NCBI RefSeq assembly: GCF_000745775.1
Contig: NZ_KN050752.1
Location: 233,074 to 297,073, forward strand
Length of the DNA: 64,000 nt
From: Flavobacterium sp. ASV13
GTDB taxonomy: Bacteria; Bacteroidota; Bacteroidia; Flavobacteriales; Flavobacteriaceae
Reading direction: 5' to 3'
Of this stretch, positions 7,514 to 14,519 are shown piece by piece. The notes below the pieces were generated by a model, which was given only the letters and a program-made list of their open reading frames with translations, was not told the DNA's origin and did no database searches. The translations under genes were made by a program, and so were the position numbers. How positions within the stretch are numbered: the stretch's first letter is position 1; every line of letters starts with the position of its first letter.

Positions 7514-8374
7514 TTACAAACCTCGGCTAATTTTAGATTTATAAAATTTCCATAAAACATCGTAGCATACTAATTCATGGATTCGATTATTAGAATAATA
7601 TAATCTGTTAAGGGACATATGCACGAAGCTTGAGATTAAATAAGTCAATTTGTTCTCTGGTATCGATTCCTGTTTTATAACTTTTAGGATTTCGTCTATA
7701 TTATATTTTATTGCAGTATTTGTTATGATATTATTAGTATCCAATAATTGCTTATGGATTGATTCTTTATGATTGTTATAGACTTTTTCAATTTGTTTTT
7801 TATTTTCTTTGTTAATGTCAAATTCTTTGTTGAATGAATTTCTAAGTCTTTCCATAAAACTTAATTTTTGAGAATCTGTTAATTCAAAATGAGTCAAATA
7901 AAAATCTATTAGTTTTAGACTGAAGATAGGTTTAGACTCTGGAACAATATCAGGGCCGTCATTTTTTGTTGTAGCTAGAAAATTAATTATTTCGACGCTA
8001 TCATTAAAAAAAACTTCTTCTGCTAATTCCATTGTATTTAAACCATATCGTTCGATTTCTCTATCGTAACAATCTATTTGTAGAGACCAAACCGATTTAG
8101 ACTCTAAGTATTCTTGTAACAAATTGTTGAATTCATTTATTACGTGTCCGATATTTTTTTTATCTGTAAGTTCAAGCCGGAATCTGATGTGATAATTTGG
8201 ATCATTATATCTAATAAAAAACCATTTTTTTATATAATTTTCTCTGATAAGTTGTTCTGTAAGAGGATTAATGATTTCAGTTAATAAAACATCAGATACT
8301 TTGTAGCCACAATATATTTTAAAGTATAGCCAATCGTCGCCAGGAAAAAAGCGATTTTTTATTTTTTCAACCAT
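7514..8374 (-). CDS. lanB_C: Thiopeptide-type / SpaB_C lanthipeptide dehydratase elimination subunit (split LanB C-terminal domain)
   Basis: The 286-residue protein matches the SpaB C-terminal (elimination) domain of LanB dehydratases, which removes glutamate from glutamylated Ser/Thr to give dehydroamino acids. The visible motifs are WFFIRYNDPNYHIRFRL (51-67) and CYDREIERYG (102-111) followed by TME. These correspond to the family's RY.D...HIR and Y..E.ERYG...M signatures. It is a free-standing protein directly downstream of the glutamylation subunit, with a 5-base gap that implies translational coupling. It is the last gene of the locus. The gene symbol is descriptive. Confidence 0.85.
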   Translation of the reverse strand: MVEKIKNRFFPGDDWLYFKIYCGYKVSDVLLTEIINPLTEQLIRENYIKKWFFIRYNDPNYHIRFRLELTDKKNIGHVINEFNNLLQEYLESKSVWSLQIDCYDREIERYGLNTMELAEEVFFNDSVEIINFLATTKNDGPDIVPESKPIFSLKLIDFYLTHFELTDSQKLSFMERLRNSFNKEFDINKENKKQIEKVYNNHKESIHKQLLDTNNIITNTAIKYNIDEILKVIKQESIPENKLTYLISSFVHMSLNRLYYSNNRIHELVCYDVLWKFYKSKISRGL

Positions 8375-8379
8375 TATGA

Positions 8380-10611
8380 TTAGTTTGTGTGGTTTTTATA
8401 AATTGAAATGATTACTTGATTGGTGAAATTATTTTCTCCTCTTTGTACTATTTGATTTTCATCTGAGAAGAGAAATTCTTCAAGGCTTATTTTTTCTTTT
8501 TTGGAAACGATATCAAGCATAACATTAATCGATCTTTTGTTTTCGAGATCGATTAATAGTTCATTGTCTGCTTCAATTAAATTAATATATCGAGGAATTT
8601 TCCATTCTGTTCTTAGATCTTTTATCGTTTCTTTTAGGCTATTATAATTGTCCGTTTTAAAAAGAGACACTAAGTCTTCTTTGTTGAAATTCCATGTTGC
8701 CTTTCTAAAAATAATGTCTTTATATTCTACTCTTGGAACAAACTTATATAGTTTAGAAATATTCCCTAAGTCAAGCCGAATTCCTTTTCTTTTATCTGCT
8801 AATTGCAAATCACATAAAAATCTATATATAGGCGTATTGTTAAATCCATAGTTGTGGGCGTTGATTAATCGTGGGATTACTTTTTTGTTCTTTGAAACAG
8901 AACGAAGCATTATTTTTCCGGTATCACTAACAGAAACGACTAAATCAGTAATAGGAATTTGATTGTCTATTTTTTTTATAGATTTTGCGAGATAAGGGAT
9001 TTCATAATCGTATAAGGATGATCTCGAAGTAATATTTCCAACTCTTGCTTCTGATAAATGGACAATTTCAGCTAAAACCACATCTTTATTAAATTTTTTG
9101 TCAATCGCGCTTATTTGCTCTGCATAATTTCGAATTTCCGGATCAGCGATTGTGAACCTTCCGATTAGATTTGCTGCAGTTGAACCTCCGCCACCTGTTA
9201 GTAATATTTTTTGTTTGCCATCTGTAAAAATAAATTCGGTAATAAAAGACATTGTTTCCGGAAGATTATCCCAATTGTCATTAGTTCGCGGTAATTTATC
9301 CTTGTCCAGAATAATGCTGTATTCATTTCTTCTATAGGCGTCAGTAATTTTTTCGTGTAAATGAATATCTGTACTGTTTAGTTTAATATCAGGCAATGAA
9401 TTTCTTTTTTTTAATACCATATGATTAATAAAAGAGTCATCAGGTAATATATTATGGTACATGCTTTCATTATAAGCAATTCCGAATTCAGAATCTAATG
9501 CTATGGACAAAGGAATTTCTGACTCACCAAATTTTTCACCAAATTGCTTTTTAAAATGTTGTAAAGAGTGATTCTCGTAAATTGGTGATACATGATTTAA
9601 GATCATTATTCCCTCTCTTATATCTTTAATTATAGTTTTGCTGAGAGTGTTTTCTTTTGTTGCAATTTTTAAATCAGTTTGGAATAGAAATTTAGGATCA
9701 AATCTGGTTTTGAATTCACGCAATAGTTCGTGTATATCATTGTATTTAGAGATTTGATTTCCAATTCTTGTATCTAATTTTTCAATTTTGTCGGCTATAG
9801 AGTCGATGATAATTCTAATGTCCTCTATGCCCTCATTTTTTTTGATTATTTGCTGGAGCAGCACAAAATAATCCTCACCTATTAATAATGGTTCAAGCTC
9901 GCTGATAAGTAATTGGTTATCGGCTAGCTCTGTTATAAATCCTATAGCGTCATCATAATCTACATCAGTAAATTTATTTATTAATTCGCTGGCGATTTCA
10001 GAAATCAGGTGTCCATTTTTTGAAAATGATAAAACAAAATCCAATACTTCTGTTTTTTCAACAGAAACAATTTCGTGGAATCTTTTTAGACCAAAATACT
10101 TGTACTCAATATAACGTAACTCATTATTTACATTGTACAAAGTTGAATTAGAGAAAAAACGAATGTTGTTTTTAATTCGAGGATCTTTAACCAAATCATT
10201 AACAAGAGAAACTAAATAAAACATATCCAGTTTAGTGTGCCTTGTATGATTCTTGTAATCACTAATCGAGATGTTGTTTTGCTCTGCAAAAGATCCAATA
10301 GAGTAACCGGCATATAGCCCAAAAGGAGTGCACCTTGAAGACATACGGGTTAAGTATTTTGTAAGTGAGTTTTTTAATTTTTCGATTTTTTTCGGATCAA
10401 CCAGTTCTCCATCCAGCCATTGTTTTAAGGTGAAATAAAGGCTGGGGGAAGATATAAAAAGGGCTTCCTGTATAAGAGTGTTATTAAATTTTTTTTTAAA
10501 AGCTGATTCATTTTCTTCTATGTCATTGTAAAAAGCAAATAAATCTGAAATGGGATATAAAGGCGTTCGTAAAATATATTTTGTAAATAATTTATAAGGA
10601 AAGTTACTCAT
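8380..10611 (-). CDS. lanB: Class I lantibiotic dehydratase, glutamylation subunit (split LanB N-terminal part)
   Basis: At 743 residues this protein covers the LanB N-terminal region that uses glutamyl-tRNA to glutamylate Ser/Thr of the precursor. It lacks the ~280-residue elimination domain, which is encoded by the next gene; fused LanB proteins such as NisB are near 1000 aa. Visible signatures are the early RTPLYP (15-20), [10 protein letters not shown] (50-59) and [14 protein letters not shown] (89-102), typical of the family. A LanC gene lies 97 bases upstream. Dehydratase assignment is strong; tRNAGlu dependence is inferred from the family. Confidence 0.9.
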   Translation of the reverse strand: MSNFPYKLFTKYILRTPLYPISDLFAFYNDIEENESAFKKKFNNTLIQEALFISSPSLYFTLKQWLDGELVDPKKIEKLKNSLTKYLTRMSSRCTPFGLYAGYSIGSFAEQNNISISDYKNHTRHTKLDMFYLVSLVNDLVKDPRIKNNIRFFSNSTLYNVNNELRYIEYKYFGLKRFHEIVSVEKTEVLDFVLSFSKNGHLISEIASELINKFTDVDYDDAIGFITELADNQLLISELEPLLIGEDYFVLLQQIIKKNEGIEDIRIIIDSIADKIEKLDTRIGNQISKYNDIHELLREFKTRFDPKFLFQTDLKIATKENTLSKTIIKDIREGIMILNHVSPIYENHSLQHFKKQFGEKFGESEIPLSIALDSEFGIAYNESMYHNILPDDSFINHMVLKKRNSLPDIKLNSTDIHLHEKITDAYRRNEYSIILDKDKLPRTNDNWDNLPETMSFITEFIFTDGKQKILLTGGGGSTAANLIGRFTIADPEIRNYAEQISAIDKKFNKDVVLAEIVHLSEARVGNITSRSSLYDYEIPYLAKSIKKIDNQIPITDLVVSVSDTGKIMLRSVSKNKKVIPRLINAHNYGFNNTPIYRFLCDLQLADKRKGIRLDLGNISKLYKFVPRVEYKDIIFRKATWNFNKEDLVSLFKTDNYNSLKETIKDLRTEWKIPRYINLIEADNELLIDLENKRSINVMLDIVSKKEKISLEEFLFSDENQIVQRGENNFTNQVIISIYKNHTN

Positions 10612-10708
10612 TGTATTTAGGTTGTATAAAATTAAATACTTTATATATGGTGTCTAGAAGAGAAATTGTTGATATAATTTTAGAACTTAAAGGGGGTGGG
10701 AAATAAAT

Positions 10709-11866
10709 CTATTGTAGAAATAAACATTCATCCCATTTAAGTCTTTCCGAGCTGAAAGTTTCAAGTAATGTAAGACCAATGCCTGATAATCCATATAAGA
10801 TTGATAAGTCATTATTATCCTTTATGGTTAGATTTTCTAAACCTAATTTTAACCAAAATTGGCTTGTTTTGTCGAGGTCTTTGTCTTTAGTTATTCTATA
10901 GGCATCTGAGAAAATTTTAGAAGCACCAAAGTATCCATGACAAAAACCATTTGTTTGTAATAATGATTGTTCTAAATTCATTCTATAAGCTGATTTTTTT
11001 AAAATTCTGATTCCTTCATCTTTGTGCTTTTCCTTTTGATTATAATTGATAGAGGTGTTTAGAAGATTTATTCCGATGCCTAAGTCTCCAGAACACCAGG
11101 AAAGAGCACTAGAGTATTTAACAATTCCTTCCGAATCTAGATAATTTGGAAATATTGAAATTCCGGTATTTTTTGTGTCTTTGTATTTAAATAAATAATC
11201 TGCATAACAATCTGCTAATATCAATGATTCTTTCTGAAGCTTTGATATTTTTGATATTTTGTTGAGAATGAATATAATGCTGGAAATACCATGAGCTAAT
11301 CCAAAGGCTACTCTGTTTTGAAAACTCATTTTAACTGTAATCTCTTTTTCTTTAGCGAATAATTCTATGTCAGTAAAGAGGTGTTTCAGATTTTCAACCA
11401 GCATAAGAAGATGATCTTCGATTAATTCTTTACTTTTAAACACGGTAGATTGTTCCCATCGATCAACAAAATAATGTGCATACCCTATGGCCCCATGTAA
11501 AGCATCAATGTTTTTTTCAAGTAATGATTCTTGGATGTAATAAGAAGCGTAGGTGTCAATATCTGATAAAACTTCATTATTTGAAGAATCTATAAACTTT
11601 TCTTTTATTAAATGATTTATAACCCAACCTAATCCTATTATTCCATTACAATAAGTAGGCTTTGAATATCCTTCGTTAATTTTATCAATACACTTTTCTA
11701 AAATTTGCTGTCCAGTCTTATTTTCTGTTTTAAAATTTTTGGAGTAATAGAAATTAAACAATGCTAAACCAGATAGACCGTTTAAAACTCCAATGTCTTC
11801 CATATTATGAAAACCATAACTTATTCTCTCATTAATTGAGTGAATTTTTGATTCTATTAAGGTCAT
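10709..11866 (-). CDS. lanC: LanC-family lanthionine cyclase
   Basis: LanC joins Cys thiols to dehydroamino acids to form (methyl)lanthionine rings, using a zinc ion. The 385-residue protein carries the repeating helical-barrel motifs GLSGLALF (30-37), CNGIIGLGW (73-81), LHGAIGYAHYF (123-133) and AHGISSIIF (191-199). Its predicted zinc ligands are C258 (LSWCSGDLG), C309 and H310 (GFCHGYFG). All the residues expected for a catalytic cyclase are therefore present. It follows the precursor gene after a ~300-base leader containing two hairpins, so its expression may be decoupled from the precursor. Confidence 0.92.
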   Translation of the reverse strand: MTLIESKIHSINERISYGFHNMEDIGVLNGLSGLALFNFYYSKNFKTENKTGQQILEKCIDKINEGYSKPTYCNGIIGLGWVINHLIKEKFIDSSNNEVLSDIDTYASYYIQESLLEKNIDALHGAIGYAHYFVDRWEQSTVFKSKELIEDHLLMLVENLKHLFTDIELFAKEKEITVKMSFQNRVAFGLAHGISSIIFILNKISKISKLQKESLILADCYADYLFKYKDTKNTGISIFPNYLDSEGIVKYSSALSWCSGDLGIGINLLNTSINYNQKEKHKDEGIRILKKSAYRMNLEQSLLQTNGFCHGYFGASKIFSDAYRITKDKDLDKTSQFWLKLGLENLTIKDNNDLSILYGLSGIGLTLLETFSSERLKWDECLFLQ

Positions 11867-11888
11867 GATTTTCTAAAAGGTTAATAAA

Positions 11889-11916
11889 AAATCCAAAACT
11901 TTTCCGTTTTGGATTT
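11889..11916 (-). terminator. Intrinsic terminator just upstream of lanC (possible attenuator)
   Basis: On the minus strand, perfect 11-base arms AAATCCAAAAC/GTTTTGGATTT with a 6-base loop are followed by a run of T. The hairpin ends 22 bases before the lanC start, so transcripts reaching lanC must read through it. Confidence 0.7.
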
Positions 11917-12078
11917 ATTTGGATTGATACATGTTTATTTATTGAGGTTGTCTGATTGGCCATTACCGATAATGATAATTGTCTTGCAAACTTCATAATT
12001 TAAGATTTTAGTGCTATTTAATCATTAAATGATGTTACATTAAAACCGATAAGATTGCAGAAATCATATTAATAAACT

Positions 12079-12086
12079 CAAAAATA
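12079..12086 (-). promoter_or_regulatory. Candidate internal -7 box ahead of lanC
   Basis: TATTTTTG on the minus strand fits TAnnTTTG. No -33 TTG is visible at the right distance, so this is tentative. Initiation here would give a ~155-base leader ending at the 11889-11916 terminator. Confidence 0.3.
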
Positions 12087-12115
12087 TATTAGCATAAGTT
12101 TTATTTAATAATGAA

Positions 12116-12159
12116 AAGAAATTAGTATCCAAAATTATTATTTTAGATACTAATTTCTT
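12116..12159 (-). terminator. Hairpin directly after the lanthipeptide precursor gene
   Basis: The arms (14 bases, then one mismatch, then 4 more) lie 9 bases beyond the precursor stop codon. Such hairpins commonly allow partial read-through so that precursor mRNA exceeds enzyme mRNA. Confidence 0.7.
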
Positions 12160-12167
12160 CGAGAGCA

Positions 12168-12416
12168 TTAGGATTGTCTGCTGATACAATTTCCGTAATC
12201 ATTATTGCCGTCGTCACCAATACCATATTCGCAACTTGAAAGATGTGTTGTGTCATTATACGGAGCAGTTACAGTTGGAGAACCTGGGAATTTTATGGGA
12301 ACACCATCTCCACCACCACCTTTGACATTGGCTAACTGTTCATTTTCTAAAGCATTGAAATTAAGATTGTCTAATTTTGAAATAGTAATTTTCGATAATT
12401 TAAGATTAGTTTTCAT
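12168..12416 (-). CDS. lanA: Class I lanthipeptide precursor peptide
   Basis: The 82-residue peptide has the Bacteroidota class I leader pattern: LKLSKITISKLDNL (6-19) and ENEQLANVKGG ending in a GGGG run (33-36). A core of ~46 residues follows. The core has nine Ser/Thr (S46, T48, T50, T56, T57, S60, S61, S79, S82) and two cysteines (C62, C77), so at most two (methyl)lanthionine rings. It is acidic and glycine-rich near the C-terminus (GIGDDGNNDYGN). LanC and split LanB genes follow on the same strand. Cleavage after a glycine of the GG run is inferred. Confidence 0.9.
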   Translation of the reverse strand: MKTNLKLSKITISKLDNLNFNALENEQLANVKGGGGDGVPIKFPGSPTVTAPYNDTTHLSSCEYGIGDDGNNDYGNCISRQS

Positions 12417-12446
12417 AATTTTTCTTTTTAATTAAGATAAGTATTA

Positions 12447-12477
12447 CGAATATAAAAAAGAAATTATTCTTTCCAAA
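12447..12477 (-). promoter_or_regulatory. Candidate promoter of the lanthipeptide precursor
   Basis: On the minus strand TTTG (12474-12477) is separated by 19 bases from TATATTCG (12447-12454), one mismatch from TAnnTTTG. The -33 box overlaps the end of the upstream nucleotidyltransferase gene, so the precursor can be transcribed separately from it. Confidence 0.5.
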
Positions 12478-13204
12478 TTATTTTGTAGTTTTTTTCGTTA
12501 AATTTTATTATTTTATTTTCTAAGTAATGAAATATTTCTGAAAGATTTTGTTTACTAATGTCAGATATACAACTTTGCCAAAGAACTACAAATTTTCTAT
12601 CTGGAAATTCGATCCAGCCAGATTTTTCTCTATATGATGAATTTGTGAATAGTTTTTCAGTTTTTAAATCAGTTACTTGTTCAGAATTTAAAAATTCAGA
12701 ATAAGATTTTAAACATAATTTCATAAATGACATATAAGTATAAATGAAAAATGGAGAATTTTGATCTAAAGACAGTAAATAACTTTTATAATTATATAGT
12801 AAATACATGTCTGTTTTTAATTTATTACGGTCTTTGTCTTTTACTAAAAAGGCACTTTGTTGATAATAAGTTGCTATTTGTTTTAATTCGTTCACTTTAG
12901 AATTTTTTTCCAATAAAACTTTTCCAATACGAATTACGTTTGCTTCAAACTTGTAGTTTATTAAGAATTCTTTTTTAATTCTATTTTCTATTTTATCATA
13001 ACTTCTTCCTAAGTAGGAAAATTTAAAACCATCAATTTCTATTAATCCTTTAACCGTGTCACAATCTTTGTCAAATATAATTCTAATGTCTACGTCAGAA
13101 TTTTTATGATTCATGTTAACGGCATAACTTCCTGTTAAAAGTATTCCAATTACATTTGTGTTATTTTGCCAGCTTTCTAAAAACTTTTCAAGAGCTTTTT
13201 CCAT
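12464..13204 (-). CDS. Nucleotidyltransferase-superfamily protein next to the lanthipeptide precursor
   Basis: The 246-residue protein has the Pol-beta-type nucleotidyltransferase core: ILLTGSYAVNM with the GS motif at G25-S26, then KNSDVDIRI with the D37/D39 metal-binding pair. Small-molecule (antibiotic) nucleotidyltransferases and MNT antitoxins share this core. No HEPN-toxin gene is adjacent, and the ~200-residue C-terminal part is not recognised. The gene lies 47 bases upstream of the precursor on the same strand. It may be a tailoring or self-resistance enzyme of the locus, or an unrelated neighbour. Only the superfamily is certain. Confidence 0.72.
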   Translation of the reverse strand: MEKALEKFLESWQNNTNVIGILLTGSYAVNMNHKNSDVDIRIIFDKDCDTVKGLIEIDGFKFSYLGRSYDKIENRIKKEFLINYKFEANVIRIGKVLLEKNSKVNELKQIATYYQQSAFLVKDKDRNKLKTDMYLLYNYKSYLLSLDQNSPFFIYTYMSFMKLCLKSYSEFLNSEQVTDLKTEKLFTNSSYREKSGWIEFPDRKFVVLWQSCISDISKQNLSEIFHYLENKIIKFNEKNYKIIWKE

Positions 13205-13383
13205 TTTTATTTACTTAATATAATACTAAAGTAAAGTAAATTTAAAAAAAATAAGGAGCGAAGTTGGAATATTTTCCTACTATTTTGTAAGTTTTAAAAT
13301 TGAAAATATAAATCTTTTGATCAGTTAAATTATTATCTGTATTAAAAAGGAAATTTACAATGAATTAGTTTGTAGAATGAAAA

Positions 13384-13410
13384 ACCCGACAGTTTTAAAA
13401 TGTGTCGGGT
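13384..13410 (-). terminator. Terminator of the rlpA-like gene
   Basis: The arms ACCCGACA/TGTCGGGT flank an 11-base loop and are followed by T residues on the minus strand. It sits 16 bases after the rlpA-like stop. Confidence 0.75.
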
Positions 13411-13426
13411 CTGAATGTTGAATATA

Positions 13427-13909
13427 TTATTCTATAATAGTCTCAATGGTTACCTTCATAGCGCCGGCACCTTTACTTTTTGTAATCTCCATAAATGCTC
13501 GTTTTGAAAGGTCAATTTCGCGAGTTTTGACAAAAGGACCACGATCGGTGATTTTTACAATTACAAACTTTCCATTGGCTTCGTTTGTTACTTTAACACG
13601 TGTCCCGAAAGGAAGTTTTTTGTGTGCTGCGGTATATTTGCTATTATTAAAACGGCTTCCATCAGCGGTTTTTTTACCATTAAAACGATCTGCATAGTAG
13701 GAGGCATGAGCGTTTTTTTTGTAGGTTTTCAATTTTAATCCTTTGTCCGTAAAAATGGAGTCTGTCGGTATTGGAATTAAATTTGGTTTTGTCAGGGAGT
13801 CTTGAGCTTTTGGCTCAATTACTGGCTTGGTTTGGCTTATAACGTAGGTAAAACAACTTATAAAAGCTGCCGTAAGCATTGTGAGTATATAGTTTTTCTT
13901 ATTTCTCAT
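13427..13909 (-). CDS. rlpA: RlpA-family double-psi beta-barrel protein (septal ring lytic transglycosylase-like)
   Basis: The 160-residue protein has an N-terminal hydrophobic signal or anchor and a C-terminal RlpA-like double-psi beta-barrel. The domain runs from HASYYADRFNGKKTADG through AAHKKLPFGTRVKVTN to VKITDRGPF and REIDLSKRAF, the standard RlpA/DPBB sequence landmarks. RlpA acts on denuded peptidoglycan glycan strands during cell separation. No SPOR domain is present, so septal targeting is uncertain. It appears monocistronic, with its own terminator. Confidence 0.88.
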   Translation of the reverse strand: MRNKKNYILTMLTAAFISCFTYVISQTKPVIEPKAQDSLTKPNLIPIPTDSIFTDKGLKLKTYKKNAHASYYADRFNGKKTADGSRFNNSKYTAAHKKLPFGTRVKVTNEANGKFVIVKITDRGPFVKTREIDLSKRAFMEITKSKGAGAMKVTIETIIE

Positions 13910-13960
13910 GGGTTATTTTTTTCAGACTTGGGGAGTTTGTACAAATAATGTGCCATTATA

Positions 13961-13990
13961 AAAAAAGTCCTACAAATTTAGGACTTTTTT
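13961..13990 (-). terminator. Terminator of the small membrane protein gene
   Basis: The perfect 12-base arms AAAAAAGTCCTA/TAGGACTTTTTT have a 6-base loop and abut the stop codon of the upstream gene on the minus strand. Confidence 0.75.
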
Positions 13991-13991
13991 A

Positions 13992-14414
13992 TTAGAACCA
14001 AAGGTTCCATGGAATTCTGCTTAAAATAAGCAATAAACCTAAACCATAAAAAATAGCAAACGTCTTAAACTTTGCTTCGCTATTGATTAGTTTTTTATGT
14101 TTAGACCATCCGATAGTAATCAGAATGATAGCTATAATATTAATAAGAGGGTGTTCAAGTGATGTAAGTCTAAGTTCAGCATTAGACATTTGCCCGAAAG
14201 CTGCTTTCCCTAAAGGAGATACAAAGTAAAGAATAAGACCAATCAATAATTGTGTGTGAGTTCCAATTAAGGCAAATAACGAAATTTTGCGGTCTTTGGC
14301 AGTAAATTCTTTTTTAGAATTGAGGCCAATTAGCGCATTCACGACAGCAACTAAAAGAAGCAATAATGCTAAGTAAGCCCAGCCCGAGTGAAGTTCTTTT
14401 AAAAAATGATCCAT
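13992..14414 (-). CDS. Conserved four-TM membrane protein (cytochrome b-like)
   Basis: The 140-residue protein has four hydrophobic stretches: about residues 12-30 (LALLLLLVAVVNALIGL), 46-66, 89-102 (INIIAIILITIGW) and 118-135. Histidines lie near membrane edges (LHSGW, GTHTQLL, LEHPLIN), which is why relatives are often labelled cytochrome b-like. No full haem-binding pattern can be demonstrated from sequence alone. It is followed by its own terminator, and its start lies downstream of the TonB-receptor terminator. The function is unknown. Confidence 0.7.
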   Translation of the reverse strand: MDHFLKELHSGWAYLALLLLLVAVVNALIGLNSKKEFTAKDRKISLFALIGTHTQLLIGLILYFVSPLGKAAFGQMSNAELRLTSLEHPLINIIAIILITIGWSKHKKLINSEAKFKTFAIFYGLGLLLILSRIPWNLWF

Positions 14415-14462
14415 AAATTATGTTTTTTGTTTTAAACAAATATAGAAAAAAAGGCCATAAAA

Positions 14463-14496
14463 AAAACGGCATTAAACTAAAAGTCAATGCCGTTTT
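14463..14496 (-). terminator. Terminator of the TonB-dependent receptor gene
   Basis: The perfect 11-base arms AAAACGGCATT/AATGCCGTTTT enclose a 12-base loop. T-rich sequence follows on the minus strand, 24 bases after the receptor stop codon. Confidence 0.75.
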
Positions 14497-14519
14497 ATTA
14501 TTTATTAAGATTCTAAATT

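Larger units (their letters stand above)
11867..12167 (-). other. Non-coding leader between the lanthipeptide precursor and lanC
   Basis: About 300 bases contain, in transcription order, a hairpin after the precursor stop and a TATTTTTG promoter-like box. Next comes a small self-complementary segment (ATCATTTAATGAT), then a short ATG-led frame from 11996. A second hairpin with a T-run ends only 22 bases before the lanC ATG. No convincing conserved small gene is seen. The layout suggests attenuation or a short independent RNA. Confidence 0.5.

Noticed and set aside
11831-11996. Minus-strand 55-codon frame MKFARQLSLS running into lanC
   Set aside because: It crosses the intrinsic terminator and overlaps the lanC start out of frame; no precursor-like leader or GG motif. 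Kept only as part of the leader description.
12205-12435. Plus-strand open frame across the lanthipeptide precursor
   Set aside because: Antisense shadow of the precursor gene, whose leader and core motifs are clearly on the minus strand.
12464-13204. Nucleotidyltransferase considered as a MNT antitoxin of a HEPN/MNT pair
   Set aside because: The protein is larger than typical MNT antitoxins and no HEPN-type partner is encoded next to it.
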